NCBI RefSeq assembly: GCF_947496485.1
Contig: NZ_CANMCZ010000001.1
Span: 181,596 to 245,595 of the forward strand
DNA: 64,000 nt
Origin: an uncultured Winogradskyella sp.
GTDB lineage: Bacteria; Bacteroidota; Bacteroidia; Flavobacteriales; Flavobacteriaceae
Direction: 5' to 3'
Shown: positions 26,352 to 35,392 of the stretch, in pieces
How the letters are laid out: the number at the start of each line of letters is the position of its first letter
Numbering within the stretch: the stretch's first letter is position 1
Notes under the pieces: model-generated
The model's database searches: none
Told to the model about the DNA's origin: nothing
What the model saw: only the letters and a program-made list of their open reading frames with translations
Made by a program: the position numbers and the translations under genes

Positions 26352-27299
26352 TTAGAGCCCAAAATTATCACCTTCTTTGGCAAATCTAAATCCAAGATTT
26401 CTAATACTATCTTTTAACCTATGCCTTTCTTTTATAGCTGGATTGGTATGATTAAAATGAATGAAATAGATTTTATTTTTAGTTTCGACACTTTCATTTT
26501 CAAATAATGTTGTCGTCTCAGTAGTAAAAGGGTGTGGAATCTTAGTCATATCTCTCTTTAGTTCTCCATCTCTAAAAAAAGAAGCATCAACAAATGCGTA
26601 ATCCACTTTTTTAACCTCTTCAATAATATTTCTATCCCATTTTTCCCATTTATCTATATCTGGAATAAAAAGCGCTGTTTTATTTTTCCCCTTAATTTTA
26701 TACCCCACTGTTTCTGAATATTCATCACGATGTGGTACTAATAAAGGTGTTACTTTTAGCGTTCTGTTAATGTAAATAGTAGAGTCTTTTTTTAAAGGTT
26801 TCAATTCAATATTATTCAATAACACTAATTGACTCCATGGGCCATTTGTTTCGAGAAACATTTTCATTCTTGGCATCACATAAACCGGAACTTGTGATGA
26901 TCCCAAAGCCTCTTTACCTAAATTCATTAAACCTGTATAGTGACCAATATGAGCATGGGTTAAAAACACGCCATCAATTAAGCTGCCATTATCTAAATGC
27001 TGATCTTTTAACATTTGTGTTTGTTCACTAATATCTGGTGTAGCATCAAATAAAAATTTTTGTTTTGAAGTTAAGTCTACGAGACCTAAACAAGAAATTA
27101 ATTTCTTCTTTTCGTTTCCTTCATAATAAGGTTTACAGCATTCTTTCTCGCAATTAATTTGAGGATAACCAGCATCTTGAGCTATACCCAAGATTGTGAT
27201 ATATTGGTCTAATTGTTCTTGTTTGTCTTTTTCGTAGGAAGAATTACAACTGCATAAAACTAGAGTAAATATTAGGCATAATATTTGAAATGATTTCAC
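26352..27299 (-). CDS. PqqB-like metallo-beta-lactamase-fold lipoprotein
   Basis: The protein (315 residues, GTG start at 27299) carries a lipoprotein signal ending in LVLCSC (cysteine 18). The start of the mature part, ILGIAQDAGYPQINCEKECC, matches the PqqB pattern with its cysteine cluster. The MBL metal motif is THAHIGHY (His115, His117, His120), with the usual Asp replaced by Gly. PqqB hydroxylates or processes a precursor of pyrroloquinoline quinone, but here the protein is exported and no pqqA, C, D or E is seen, so PQQ synthesis is not implied. It is divergent from the DUF4197 gene. Confidence 0.78.
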   Translation of the reverse strand: MKSFQILCLIFTLVLCSCNSSYEKDKQEQLDQYITILGIAQDAGYPQINCEKECCKPYYEGNEKKKLISCLGLVDLTSKQKFLFDATPDISEQTQMLKDQHLDNGSLIDGVFLTHAHIGHYTGLMNLGKEALGSSQVPVYVMPRMKMFLETNGPWSQLVLLNNIELKPLKKDSTIYINRTLKVTPLLVPHRDEYSETVGYKIKGKNKTALFIPDIDKWEKWDRNIIEEVKKVDYAFVDASFFRDGELKRDMTKIPHPFTTETTTLFENESVETKNKIYFIHFNHTNPAIKERHRLKDSIRNLGFRFAKEGDNFGL

Positions 27300-27309
27300 T
27301 TGTAACGAT

Positions 27310-27317
27310 TATCTTTG
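27310..27317 (+). promoter_or_regulatory. -7 box TATCTTTG for the DUF4197 gene
   Basis: A perfect TAnnTTTG match 22 bases before the ATG at 27340. Confidence 0.5.
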
Positions 27318-27339
27318 CTAAGATATAAAACCCAAACCA

Positions 27340-28047
27340 ATGATTAGAAAAATTTTCGCCCTACTTATTATTTTAAACCTAACGGCATGCGCAGAGTTAC
27401 AACAAGTTGTAGACTCATTACCACAAACAGATGGAGTACTTAGTAATGCCGACATTGCTTCTGGTTTAAGACAGGCTTTAGACCAAGGTATTGACAAACA
27501 AGTAACAAAGTTGACGCAAACAGATGGTTTTTACAAAAACGATTTGGTAAAGATACTTTTACCCAGTGAACTTCAAAAGGCAGATAATGCTCTCAGAAAA
27601 ATTGGACTCAGTAGTTTGGCGGATGAAGGGTTAAAAGCACTTAACAGGGCCGCTGAAGATGCAGTGAAAGAAGCGACTCCTATATTTGTAAATGTAGTAA
27701 ATGATATTACTTTTAATGATGCAAAAAATATTTTACTTGGCGAAGAAAATGCTGCCACAAGTTATTTGACTACTAAAACGAAAACGGATTTATATAATAA
27801 ATTTAAACCTGTAATAGAGAGTTCTTTTAGTAAAGTTGGTGCGGATGAGATATGGACAAATCTTATTACTAGATATAACAATATTCCCTTAACTAATAAC
27901 GTAAACCCTGACTTAACAGACTACGTGACAAATGAAGCTTTAGATGGTGTTTATACAATGATTGCTGTTGAAGAAAAAGAAATTAGAAGCAAAGTATCTT
28001 CTAGAAGCACAGCCTTATTAAAGAAAGTATTTGCATTACAAGATTAG
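27340..28047 (+). CDS. DUF4197 lipoprotein
   Basis: The 235-residue protein has a lipoprotein signal (LIILNLTAC, cysteine 17). The DUF4197 pattern follows: ADIASGLRQALDQGIDKQVTKL, FYKNDLVKILLP, and GADEIWTNLITRYNNIPL, ending with VSSRSTALLKKVFALQD. The family is all-helical and of unknown function. It has its own promoter-like box. It ends directly against the stop of the convergent DUF1579-like gene with no spacer and no hairpin between them. Confidence 0.85.
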   Translation: MIRKIFALLIILNLTACAELQQVVDSLPQTDGVLSNADIASGLRQALDQGIDKQVTKLTQTDGFYKNDLVKILLPSELQKADNALRKIGLSSLADEGLKALNRAAEDAVKEATPIFVNVVNDITFNDAKNILLGEENAATSYLTTKTKTDLYNKFKPVIESSFSKVGADEIWTNLITRYNNIPLTNNVNPDLTDYVTNEALDGVYTMIAVEEKEIRSKVSSRSTALLKKVFALQD

Positions 28048-28554
28048 TCACTCTACTTTCTTATACAAACCATCAAAAGCGACAGCTACTACTTTATCAC
28101 CTGAAATGGTTTCCCACAATTGACGTACCGTCCCATCGTCATTTGCAGTCCAGGTAATGCGATGATGAAAAATCTTGCCTTCAGCATTAGTTTCATCATC
28201 TGTTCTTAAAATCATTTGGTTACCAACTTTATTTCCTTTCATATGAAGTGTCGCTCCTTGATTATCAATCCAGATTTGCTCCCATTGTTTGGTTTTTAAG
28301 TTGTAGAAATTATTACTAGTACCTGTATAACCTGGAGTTGTGCTTGTCCAATTTTCTTGCAAAACGCAATTATCTTGGTCCTTCTTAATCACATTTTTAC
28401 CTGCTTTTGAGCCATCTTTATTAGTGACTTCCCAAGTGCCTATCCAAAAATCGAATTCCGAATGTTTTTCTGTACAACAGTTGCAATTTTGAGTTTGAGA
28501 AATAACTGAAATAGAAAATATTAAAGCTATAACTATTGGTAGATGAGTCTTCAT
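28048..28554 (-). CDS. Exported DUF1579-like lipocalin-type protein
   Basis: The 168-residue protein has a signal peptide (residues 1-19) followed by a cysteine-rich NCNCCTEK segment. A beta-barrel-like domain starts with FDFWIGTWEVTNKDG and ends WETISGDKVVAVAFDGLYKK. The DFWIGTWEV opening is typical of DUF1579 and related lipocalin-like families. No enzymatic motif is seen. It is a single gene, abutting the convergent DUF4197 gene. Confidence 0.7.
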   Translation of the reverse strand: MKTHLPIVIALIFSISVISQTQNCNCCTEKHSEFDFWIGTWEVTNKDGSKAGKNVIKKDQDNCVLQENWTSTTPGYTGTSNNFYNLKTKQWEQIWIDNQGATLHMKGNKVGNQMILRTDDETNAEGKIFHHRITWTANDDGTVRQLWETISGDKVVAVAFDGLYKKVE

Positions 28555-28634
28555 TGTTATAAGTTTTGATGAAAGTTATTAAAGAAGATTTAATTATCTG
28601 CTAATATTAACATAACATTTAATATACAAATAGG

Positions 28635-28727
28635 TATCATCTTTGCATTGCAAAAGATTAATTAGTTAGGTCTTTATTGAAGATTAGTAAGCAAGTCGGT
28701 ATTTTAGTTAGGTATCGACTTTTTTTG
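28635..28727 (+). ncRNA. Candidate small RNA with promoter-like box and intrinsic terminator
   Basis: A near-consensus box CATCTTTG (28638-28645) is followed about 50 bases later by a strong terminator: AAGTCGGTA (28693-28701) pairs with TATCGACTT (28713-28721) and runs into eight T residues. No plus-strand gene lies between the box and the terminator. Two direct copies of TTAGTTAGGT (28662-28671 and 28704-28713) are inside, the second in the hairpin loop. This predicts a transcript of about 75 bases. I do not match it to a known RNA family. Confidence 0.4.
28693..28727 (+). terminator. Intrinsic terminator with no upstream coding gene
   Basis: A nine-base stem with one G-T pair, an 11-base loop and a T8 tract on the plus strand. 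On the minus strand it lacks a T tract, so it does not suit the neighbouring minus-strand gene. Confidence 0.7.
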
Positions 28728-28728
28728 C

Positions 28729-29511
28729 TTAATTATGAAGTGTTTCAAAATAAGAGAACGACTTTTTTAAACGACTTCCATACCAAGAGAACATTTCACC
28801 ATCTACAATTTTAATGTCTTTGTCTGGAAAATGTAATTTTAATTCTAAAATATGTTCTTCTTTAAAAGGAAAAGGTTCACTCGAAAGAAAAATAACATCA
28901 GTATATTTTAATTTTATATTCTCCAATTCAATTTCTGGATAACGCATTTCTTCTTTGAAAGCATTCTCATAACCAGCTTCTTCAATCATGATATCAATAA
29001 ATGTATCTGAACCTGCAACCATCCATGGGTTTTTCCATATAAAATAGGCGACTTTAGGTTTTAATGAGCTTTTTAATCGATTCTGCAACAGATTCCGTTG
29101 CTCTTTAATATCATTAATAATTTTTAAAGCTTTATTCTCTACTTGAAAAATATTACTATACATTTCGATAAGCTCAAAGCAGTCGTCTAGGTTATACACA
29201 TCACTAATATGAATTGGTGCTATATCATCTAATGACGCAATAATAGCTTTAGTATTCTCTTCCTTATTACACAGAATAATATCTGGGAGAAGTTCTTTTA
29301 CTTTTTCAAGATTGATTTGCTTTGTTCCACCAACAACTTTTTTTGATAGCCTTAGATGCTTTGGATGGACACAGAATTTAGTGACACCAACTATTGAAGA
29401 CTCTAAACCTAAATCTACCAACAACTCAGTCTGACTTGGTACTAATGAAATTATTCGTTTAGGTACTTTCTTTAGTTGAAATTCTCTCTTAAGTTGATCT
29501 GTAAAAGTCAT
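28729..29511 (-). CDS. BtuF-like helical-backbone substrate-binding protein without a signal peptide
   Basis: The 260-residue protein matches the BtuF/FepB-type periplasmic binding fold: KRIISLVPSQTELLVDLGLESSIVGVT (residues 18-44, in two blocks), LPDIILCNKEENTKAI, WKNPWMVAGSDTFIDIMIEEAGYEN, and KYTDVIFLSSEPFPF. Relatives bind cobalamin or ferric chelates for ABC importers. The N-terminus (MTFTDQLKREFQLKKVPK) is hydrophilic, with no signal or lipobox, so the protein appears cytosolic. This form is common in Bacteroidota next to metabolic genes. It lies two bases after pyrF in a prfA-lepB-pyrF-BtuF-like run. No permease or ATPase is adjacent. Confidence 0.8.
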   Translation of the reverse strand: MTFTDQLKREFQLKKVPKRIISLVPSQTELLVDLGLESSIVGVTKFCVHPKHLRLSKKVVGGTKQINLEKVKELLPDIILCNKEENTKAIIASLDDIAPIHISDVYNLDDCFELIEMYSNIFQVENKALKIINDIKEQRNLLQNRLKSSLKPKVAYFIWKNPWMVAGSDTFIDIMIEEAGYENAFKEEMRYPEIELENIKLKYTDVIFLSSEPFPFKEEHILELKLHFPDKDIKIVDGEMFSWYGSRLKKSFSYFETLHN

Positions 29512-29513
29512 TG

Positions 29514-30335
29514 TTAGAAATGATGTTCTAATTCAACAGCCATCTGCAATTGTAGTGCTTCTGCCTTTTTTGCAGCAGCTTCCGCAAAGTTTTTTTCTGT
29601 AGAAGCATAAATAATTCCTCTTGAAGAGTTTATTAATAATCCGACCGAACTATTCATTCCATATTTACAGACCTCTTGAAGATTACCACCTTGAGCACCA
29701 ACACCTGGAACTAGTAAAAAGCTATCTGGAATAATTTTACGAATATCTGCTAAAAATTCTGCTTTAGTCGCACCAACTACATACATTAGATTTTCTGAAT
29801 TCCTCCATGATTTAGACGTTTCTAAAACCTGCTTATACAACTCTACTCCATCTACGGTTTTGGTCTGAAAGTCAAATGCACCTAGATTTGAGGTCAAAGC
29901 TAATAAAATAGTATGCTTATCCTTAAAAGCTAAAAATGGCTCAACCGAATCTTTTCCCATATAAGGTGCTACCGTTACACTATCGAAACCTAAATCTTCA
30001 AAAAATGCTTTAGCATACATTGTGCTTGTATTACCAATATCTCCTCGTTTTGCATCTGCGATTGTATAAATTTCTGGATGATTTTCGTTAAGATAATTGA
30101 TTGTTTTCTCCAGAGCTTCCCAACCCCTAATTCCATAAGCTTCGTAAAATGCTGTGTTTGGTTTGTATGCCACACAAAGATGATGAGTCGCATCGATTAT
30201 GGCTTTGTTAAAAGCGAAGATTGGATCGTCTTCTTTTAAGACATGTTTTGGGACTTTATTTAAGTCAACATCCAATCCAATACAGAGGAAGGATTGCTTT
30301 TCGTGAATTTGGTCTATTATTTGTTGTGTTGTCAT
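29514..30335 (-). CDS. pyrF: Orotidine 5'-phosphate decarboxylase (long form)
   Basis: PyrF decarboxylates OMP to UMP, the last step of de novo pyrimidine synthesis. The 273-residue length fits the type-2 (PyrF2) form. The catalytic signature [11 protein letters not shown] starts at residue 94 and holds the Asp-Lys-Asp array. The phosphate-binding [10 protein letters not shown] and SSRGIIYAS segments lie near the end. The start abuts the lepB stop with no spacer, and the next gene follows after two bases, so the set is one operon. Confidence 0.96.
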   Translation of the reverse strand: MTTQQIIDQIHEKQSFLCIGLDVDLNKVPKHVLKEDDPIFAFNKAIIDATHHLCVAYKPNTAFYEAYGIRGWEALEKTINYLNENHPEIYTIADAKRGDIGNTSTMYAKAFFEDLGFDSVTVAPYMGKDSVEPFLAFKDKHTILLALTSNLGAFDFQTKTVDGVELYKQVLETSKSWRNSENLMYVVGATKAEFLADIRKIIPDSFLLVPGVGAQGGNLQEVCKYGMNSSVGLLINSSRGIIYASTEKNFAEAAAKKAEALQLQMAVELEHHF

Positions 30336-31007
30336 TTAAAAAGTAATTAAAACTGTACCAAGTATATGCGTGTCATCTACAAAACCTCTATATCTTGAAT
30401 CATAAGAATTATCTCTATTATCTCCAGAAAAAAAGTATTTTCCTTTTGGTATAATAATTGGTCCAAAATTATTAAAATTCCAATCAGAATGATTTAAAAA
30501 AATCTCTTTAGATAGATTATCTCTTCCATAGTAATAATATCTTTCTAATTCTATAGGCAGCGATTTTACAAATGAATCATCTAAAAAAACTCTAATTGTA
30601 TCAGAACTATAATGTGAATAAGGCTCAGGATTTACAACATTATCTTTAATATACCTATTATAATATTGAGGCAACATCTTATACTGAAACCTTAAATCAA
30701 TTCCTATATCTATATTTTCACCATTAACAAAATAATTACCATTTTTACATTCTAATGTATCACCAGGAATTGCTATTAATCTTTTAACTATTGTCCAACC
30801 ATCTAAACTATCAGAATATTTAAAGTAAGCAAAGTCTAAACGTTTAGGGCTTTTTAAACTAGAACCTAAAATTGTAGATCCTAATTTTAAATTTGGTTCA
30901 CTTGATGTTGAAGATATAGCATATGTTCTTAATACTCCTGACCATCTAAACAAAATAACGAAAACTACAAACGCAGCTATAAGAAGTATGATATTTTTCT
31001 TATTCAT
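30336..31007 (-). CDS. lepB: Signal peptidase I, short flavobacterial form
   Basis: The 223-residue protein has one N-terminal membrane helix (residues 6-21). The signal peptidase boxes follow: the Ser in SSTSSEPNL (Ser35, box B, with Ser in place of the usual Met), the general-base lysine in IVKRLIAIPGD (Lys75, box D) and SGDNRDNSYDSRYRGFV (box E) near residue 196. It cleaves signal peptides at the inner membrane. A terminator hairpin whose T tract directly touches the ATG lies in front, leaving no room for an ordinary ribosome-binding site. This is the only start that keeps the membrane helix. Confidence 0.88.
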   Translation of the reverse strand: MNKKNIILLIAAFVVFVILFRWSGVLRTYAISSTSSEPNLKLGSTILGSSLKSPKRLDFAYFKYSDSLDGWTIVKRLIAIPGDTLECKNGNYFVNGENIDIGIDLRFQYKMLPQYYNRYIKDNVVNPEPYSHYSSDTIRVFLDDSFVKSLPIELERYYYYGRDNLSKEIFLNHSDWNFNNFGPIIIPKGKYFFSGDNRDNSYDSRYRGFVDDTHILGTVLITF

Positions 31008-31030
31008 AAAAAAAGCCTCAAAATGAGGCT
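31008..31030 (-). terminator. Terminator of prfA abutting the lepB start codon
   Basis: On the minus strand AGCCTCA and TGAGGCT pair over seven bases around TTT, followed by T7, whose last T precedes the lepB ATG directly. Confidence 0.8.
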
Positions 31031-31035
31031 AAGAT

Positions 31036-32112
31036 CTAAATTACATCATCACTAGCTTTCAACAACTCCGTGTTTTCAGCTAACATTAATTCGTCTATTA
31101 TTTTTTGAATATCACCATTAATGATATTTGATAAGTCGTAAAGTGTTAACCCAATTCTGTGATCCGTTACACGCCCTTGAGGATAATTGTAGGTTCTAAT
31201 CTTTGCACTTCTATCACCAGAACTCACCATGCTCTTGCGCTTTTCAGAATCCGCAGCTTGTTGTTTTGCCAGTTCTAGATCATACAATCGTGAACGTAAA
31301 ACCTTCAAGGCTTTCTCTAAATTTTTGTGAGATGACTTTTGATCCTGGCAACTTACAATCATTCCTGTTGGCTCATGATGCAATTTAATTGCAGAATAGG
31401 TTGTATTTACCGATTGCCCACCAGGTCCTGTAGATGTTGTACGTTCAATACGTACTTCAGTCATATCCAGCTCATAATCAAACTCCTCTGCTTCAGGTAA
31501 TACCATAACAGTAGCTGCACTTGTATGCACACGACCTTGAGTTTCTGTTTGCGGTACACGTTGTACACGATGCACACCTGCTTCAAATTTTAATGTACCA
31601 TAAACATCTTCACCAGAAACTTCAAAAATAATCTCTTTAAAACCACCAGATGTTCCATCACTTTGACTTACAACATCGACTTTCCAACCTTTATCACTGC
31701 AGTACTTAGAATACATCCTAAATAAATCACCTGCAAAAATACTAGCCTCATCACCACCTGTACCAGCTCTTACCTCAACCACAACGTTTTTAGCATCATC
31801 TGGATCTTTAGGAATTAATAAGAAACGGATTTCTTCTTCAAGTTTAGTGATAGTCTCTTTGGCTTCGTCGAGTTGCATTTTAGCCATTTCTACCATTTCT
31901 GCATCAGACCCATCTGCAATTATTTCTTCAGCCTCAGCGACATTATCTAGTGCTTCCTTATAAACATCTCCTTTATCTACAATTATTTTAAGATCCTTAT
32001 ATTCTTTCATCAGCTTAGTATAGCGTTGCTGATCTGATATAATATCTGGTTGAATAATAAGGTCATTTACCTCATCGAATCGTTGTTTTATAATCTGAAT
32101 TTTCTCTAGCAT
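31036..32112 (-). CDS. prfA: Peptide chain release factor 1
   Basis: The 358-residue protein recognises UAA and UAG stop codons. The GGQ peptidyl-tRNA hydrolysis motif is in [12 protein letters not shown] near residue 235, with the usual class I release factor flanks ([20 protein letters not shown] and [20 protein letters not shown]). Domain order is N-terminal helical, stop-codon-reading, GGQ, C-terminal. It is a standard single-copy gene and starts the prfA-lepB-pyrF-BtuF-like run, with a terminator directly after it. Confidence 0.97.
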   Translation of the reverse strand: MLEKIQIIKQRFDEVNDLIIQPDIISDQQRYTKLMKEYKDLKIIVDKGDVYKEALDNVAEAEEIIADGSDAEMVEMAKMQLDEAKETITKLEEEIRFLLIPKDPDDAKNVVVEVRAGTGGDEASIFAGDLFRMYSKYCSDKGWKVDVVSQSDGTSGGFKEIIFEVSGEDVYGTLKFEAGVHRVQRVPQTETQGRVHTSAATVMVLPEAEEFDYELDMTEVRIERTTSTGPGGQSVNTTYSAIKLHHEPTGMIVSCQDQKSSHKNLEKALKVLRSRLYDLELAKQQAADSEKRKSMVSSGDRSAKIRTYNYPQGRVTDHRIGLTLYDLSNIINGDIQKIIDELMLAENTELLKASDDVI

Positions 32113-32230
32113 CTCTCTTCAAAAAATTGAATTTCAAAAATACGACATTTTATGGATTTTAAGATTACAGTTATAACGACATATCAACAGTAAAAAATAA
32201 AATACCGATAATAAACGTTACATTATTAAT

Positions 32231-32518
32231 ATGCAGCGATTCCTAGCTATACTTGCATTCTATAAGCCGTTTGTGGTTTGGTCACTTATTATAACAGCTA
32301 TCATCGGATTTTTTAATCCGCATTTAGTACCAGCAATAGTAACCAAATTATTTCTGACGGTTTTTGCATGGTACTATGTCAATGAAACTAACAATAAACA
32401 TAAATTAACGTTTTATAAAAATTTAGGCATTTCGCCTTTAAAGCTTTTTACCATTATGTTTATTGTAGACTGCATTTTAACCATTATATTCCTTACTGTA
32501 TTTAAGGAATTTACATAA
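32231..32518 (+). CDS. Small three-helix membrane protein next to an ABC ATPase
   Basis: I do not recognise this 95-residue protein. Three hydrophobic segments are seen (about residues 13-29, 33-50 and 70-90), with the polar stretch YVNETNNKHKLTFYKN between the second and third. It ends six bases before a lone ABC ATPase gene and is too small for a usual ABC permease, so it may be a minimal membrane partner or a half-permease that oligomerises. That role is inferred from proximity only. Confidence 0.65.
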   Translation: MQRFLAILAFYKPFVVWSLIITAIIGFFNPHLVPAIVTKLFLTVFAWYYVNETNNKHKLTFYKNLGISPLKLFTIMFIVDCILTIIFLTVFKEFT

Positions 32519-32524
32519 ATAACA

Positions 32525-33184
32525 ATGATATTTGAATTAGACAATGTAGAACTTTACTTTAAAAACAAACGAATTTTAAACGGTATTTACCTAAAAGCTG
32601 AAACTGGTCAAGTGACTGCTATATTAGGTAGAAATGGCTGTGGTAAAAGTAGTTTGCTCAATATTGCGTTTGGGAGTTTAAAACCGAAATACAAATTGAT
32701 TAGAATTGACAATAAACCACTTTTAAAACCTTTGTATTCAACAGGCTTTGCGAAGTATCTACCTCAATATAATTTTATTCCTAATGGAATGAAGCTTTCA
32801 TTTATTTTCAAATTATACAAATTGAGCTGGATGGCTTTTATAGAAAATTTTGAGGCATTTTCAATTTATGAAAACTCAAAATTTAAAGCCTTATCTGGAG
32901 GTGAGCGCCGCATTCTTGAAACTTATATTATCTTGAAATCAGAAAGCGAAATAGCAATTTTAGATGAACCTTTTTCTCATTTATATCCATTGCATATTGA
33001 AACTGTAAAACAGATGATTGCTGAAGAAAAAGCGGATAAGATTATTATTATTTCAGACCATATGTACGAACATATTATCGATACTTCTGATACAATTTAC
33101 TTATTAAAAAACGGTACAACGAAAAAGATTAATAAACTTACTGAACTCGAAGACTACAAGTATTTAAGTGAAGGCAGTGTCTAA
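32525..33184 (+). CDS. ABC transporter ATP-binding protein
   Basis: This 219-residue ATPase has Walker A GRNGCGKSS at residues 35-43, the ABC signature LSGGERR near 125, Walker B EIAILDEPF near 150 and an H-loop histidine in IISDHMYEH. The Q-loop glutamine is plausibly in YLPQYNF. It is of the short ATPase type used with ABC-2 exporters. The only membrane partner nearby is the three-helix protein just upstream, so the transporter is either incomplete here or unusual. Its end overlaps the convergent DUF3078 gene by four bases. Confidence 0.88.
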   Translation: MIFELDNVELYFKNKRILNGIYLKAETGQVTAILGRNGCGKSSLLNIAFGSLKPKYKLIRIDNKPLLKPLYSTGFAKYLPQYNFIPNGMKLSFIFKLYKLSWMAFIENFEAFSIYENSKFKALSGGERRILETYIILKSESEIAILDEPFSHLYPLHIETVKQMIAEEKADKIIIISDHMYEHIIDTSDTIYLLKNGTTKKINKLTELEDYKYLSEGSV

Positions 33185-34188
33185 TTAAGATTATTTTTTT
33201 GTTTTATAATATTGTCTAAATCCACAACGACTCCAACACCAAGAATTTGTTTCCATTGTAGTTTTGGTCCTTCAATTACCAACTCTTCGTTGGTCATTTC
33301 ATTCCTCTCAACTTCAATTTTTATATCATTATCGTATCTAAGGTGAGAACCTAGAATAGCCTTGACATATTTATTCACTTTCATATCCAAGTTAATCTCC
33401 CATTCTATGTCTATGTTTCCAAAACTGTTGATATAATCTGTATACAACCTTAAAAGACTAGTTATTTTTATATTCTCAAATACTTCTTCTTCATATTGGT
33501 TCGTCAACAAAATACCCAACTCTTGTCTCACTTTTTTTCCATTCCTTAATATATTTCCTTCTAAATCATAAATAGCAGGGTCGACACCAAAAGCACCTTG
33601 ATTTGCCAAATCATCATCTAAAACAAAAGTGGTTTTTAATGTAAATGGTGAGGCATAAAAAGACATACGCTCAATATGCCTACCATATTCCATACCTAAA
33701 CCAAAAAACATATAGCCAGGTGCCAAAAATTTTGAAATGGGCTCATCTCTATTAGGATAATTGTATCCATTAGCTAATTGGGTATTCAAACTAAACCTAG
33801 CGGAGTAAAACCAATTGCTCTCAGGATTTTTTTCTAGTCCCACATTAGAGATCACTTCTATAACGTCATCCGTTTTTCTAATATTCCTATCCTCTTGCTT
33901 GTTTAGACCATATCTAATGTTGAAGTTCGAATTCCAAAACCATTTTTCTTGTTTGTATTTAGCAGAAGCTTTTCCAGTCACAATACCTGAAATAGAATTG
34001 GTTCCACCTGAGTTCCAGTTGGTAAATGAAACTTGATTTAGATTCAAACCAACTTCCTTTTTAGTTCTCCAACCCAATTTAACTTCATCCTTTTTTTTAT
34101 TGTGAAAATATAAGGAATCTGGCTGCGCAAATATTTGACTTTGGCCAATGACAAATAGACTTAGTATAAACCAAGTATAAGTTTTCAT
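33181..34188 (-). CDS. DUF3078 outer-membrane beta-barrel-like protein
   Basis: The 335-residue protein starts with a signal peptide (residues 1-21). It shows the DUF3078 pattern of alternating aromatic strands: GLNLNQVSFTNWNSGGTNSI, WFWNSNFNIRYGLNKQEDRN and ESNWFYSARFSLNTQLANGY, ending with KQILGVGVVVDLD. The family is confined to Bacteroidota, is predicted to lie in the outer membrane and has no known role. It lies 11 bases after purM on the same strand and may be co-transcribed with it. Confidence 0.88.
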   Translation of the reverse strand: MKTYTWFILSLFVIGQSQIFAQPDSLYFHNKKKDEVKLGWRTKKEVGLNLNQVSFTNWNSGGTNSISGIVTGKASAKYKQEKWFWNSNFNIRYGLNKQEDRNIRKTDDVIEVISNVGLEKNPESNWFYSARFSLNTQLANGYNYPNRDEPISKFLAPGYMFFGLGMEYGRHIERMSFYASPFTLKTTFVLDDDLANQGAFGVDPAIYDLEGNILRNGKKVRQELGILLTNQYEEEVFENIKITSLLRLYTDYINSFGNIDIEWEINLDMKVNKYVKAILGSHLRYDNDIKIEVERNEMTNEELVIEGPKLQWKQILGVGVVVDLDNIIKQKNNLN

Positions 34189-34199
34189 GCTTGAAAAAT

Positions 34200-35378
34200 T
34201 TAGTATGTAAACGTGCCGTATTCGCTTTTTATGGTAAGTTTCTTGTGCTCAGAAGCTTCTACTCTACCAATTACTTTTGCATCTACATTAAAAGATTTTG
34301 AAATCTCAATAACAGCATTTGCAACTTCTGGTTTTACATACAATTCCATACGATGTCCACAGTTAAAGACTTGATACATTTCTTTCCAGTCCGTTTTAGA
34401 TTGTTCTTGAATAAGTTTAAATAACGGAGGAATTGCAAACATATTATCTTTTATAATATGAAAACGATCTATAAAATGAAGAATTTTTGTTTGAGCACCA
34501 CCACTACAGTGTACCATGCCATGTATAGAATCGCTTTTGTATGTATTGAGAATCTCTTTAATAATTGGTGCGTAAGTTCTGGTTGGTGACAATACTAATT
34601 TACCAGCATCTATAGGCGAATTTTCGACTGAATCAGTAAGTTTTGTTTGTCCAGAATAGACAAGGTCTTCAGGAACTGCTGCATCAAAACTTTCAGGATA
34701 TTTTTCCGCTAAATATTTTGAAAACACATCATGTCTTGCAGAGGTTAATCCATTACTTCCCATACCACCATTGTATTCCGATTCGTATGTTGCTTGTCCG
34801 AATGATTCTAAACCAACAATAACATCTCCTTCAACAATATTAGCATTATCGATAACATCGCTTCGTTTCATACGAGCCGTTACAGTAGAGTCGACAATTA
34901 TCGTTCTTACTAAATCTCCAACGTCTGCAGTTTCTCCACCTGTAGAATGAATGGTGACTCCAAAAGATTTTAAATCTTCGATTAATTCTTCTGTACCATT
35001 AATGATTGCAGAAATAACATCACCAGGAATTAGATTCTTGTTTCTTCCTATTGTAGAAGATAACATGATATTATCTGTAGCACCAACACAAAGCAAGTCG
35101 TCAATATTCATTATTAGTGCATCTTGGGCTATTCCTTTCCAAACTGAAATATCTCCAGTTTCCTTCCAATACATGTAGGCCAATGATGATTTTGTACCAG
35201 CTCCATCAGCATGCATAATAAGACAATAATCTTCATCGTTTGTTAAGTAATCTGGTACTATTTTACAAAATGCTTTAGGAAATAGACCCTTATCAATGTT
35301 TTTTATGGCATTATGTACATCTTCCTTTGAAGCGGAAACTCCTCGTTGTGCATATCTTTTACTCACCGAACTACTCAT
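34200..35378 (-). CDS. purM: Phosphoribosylformylglycinamidine cyclo-ligase (PurM)
   Basis: PurM closes the imidazole ring to form 5-aminoimidazole ribonucleotide in purine synthesis. The 392-residue length is typical of the Bacteroidota form, longer than the roughly 345-residue E. coli enzyme. The AIR-synthase fold is recognised from YLTNDEDYCLIMHADGAGTKS, NIDDLLCVGATDNIMLS, THSTGGETADVGDLV-type and GMGSNGLTSARHD segments. Start at ATG 35378. The upstream beta-barrel gene ends 15 bases earlier on the same strand. Confidence 0.95.
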   Translation of the reverse strand: MSSSVSKRYAQRGVSASKEDVHNAIKNIDKGLFPKAFCKIVPDYLTNDEDYCLIMHADGAGTKSSLAYMYWKETGDISVWKGIAQDALIMNIDDLLCVGATDNIMLSSTIGRNKNLIPGDVISAIINGTEELIEDLKSFGVTIHSTGGETADVGDLVRTIIVDSTVTARMKRSDVIDNANIVEGDVIVGLESFGQATYESEYNGGMGSNGLTSARHDVFSKYLAEKYPESFDAAVPEDLVYSGQTKLTDSVENSPIDAGKLVLSPTRTYAPIIKEILNTYKSDSIHGMVHCSGGAQTKILHFIDRFHIIKDNMFAIPPLFKLIQEQSKTDWKEMYQVFNCGHRMELYVKPEVANAVIEISKSFNVDAKVIGRVEASEHKKLTIKSEYGTFTY

Positions 35379-35392
35379 TGCAATGTATATTA

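Noticed and set aside
26352..27299. PQQ biosynthesis locus
   Set aside because: Only a PqqB-like protein is present, it carries a lipoprotein signal, and no other pqq gene is near.
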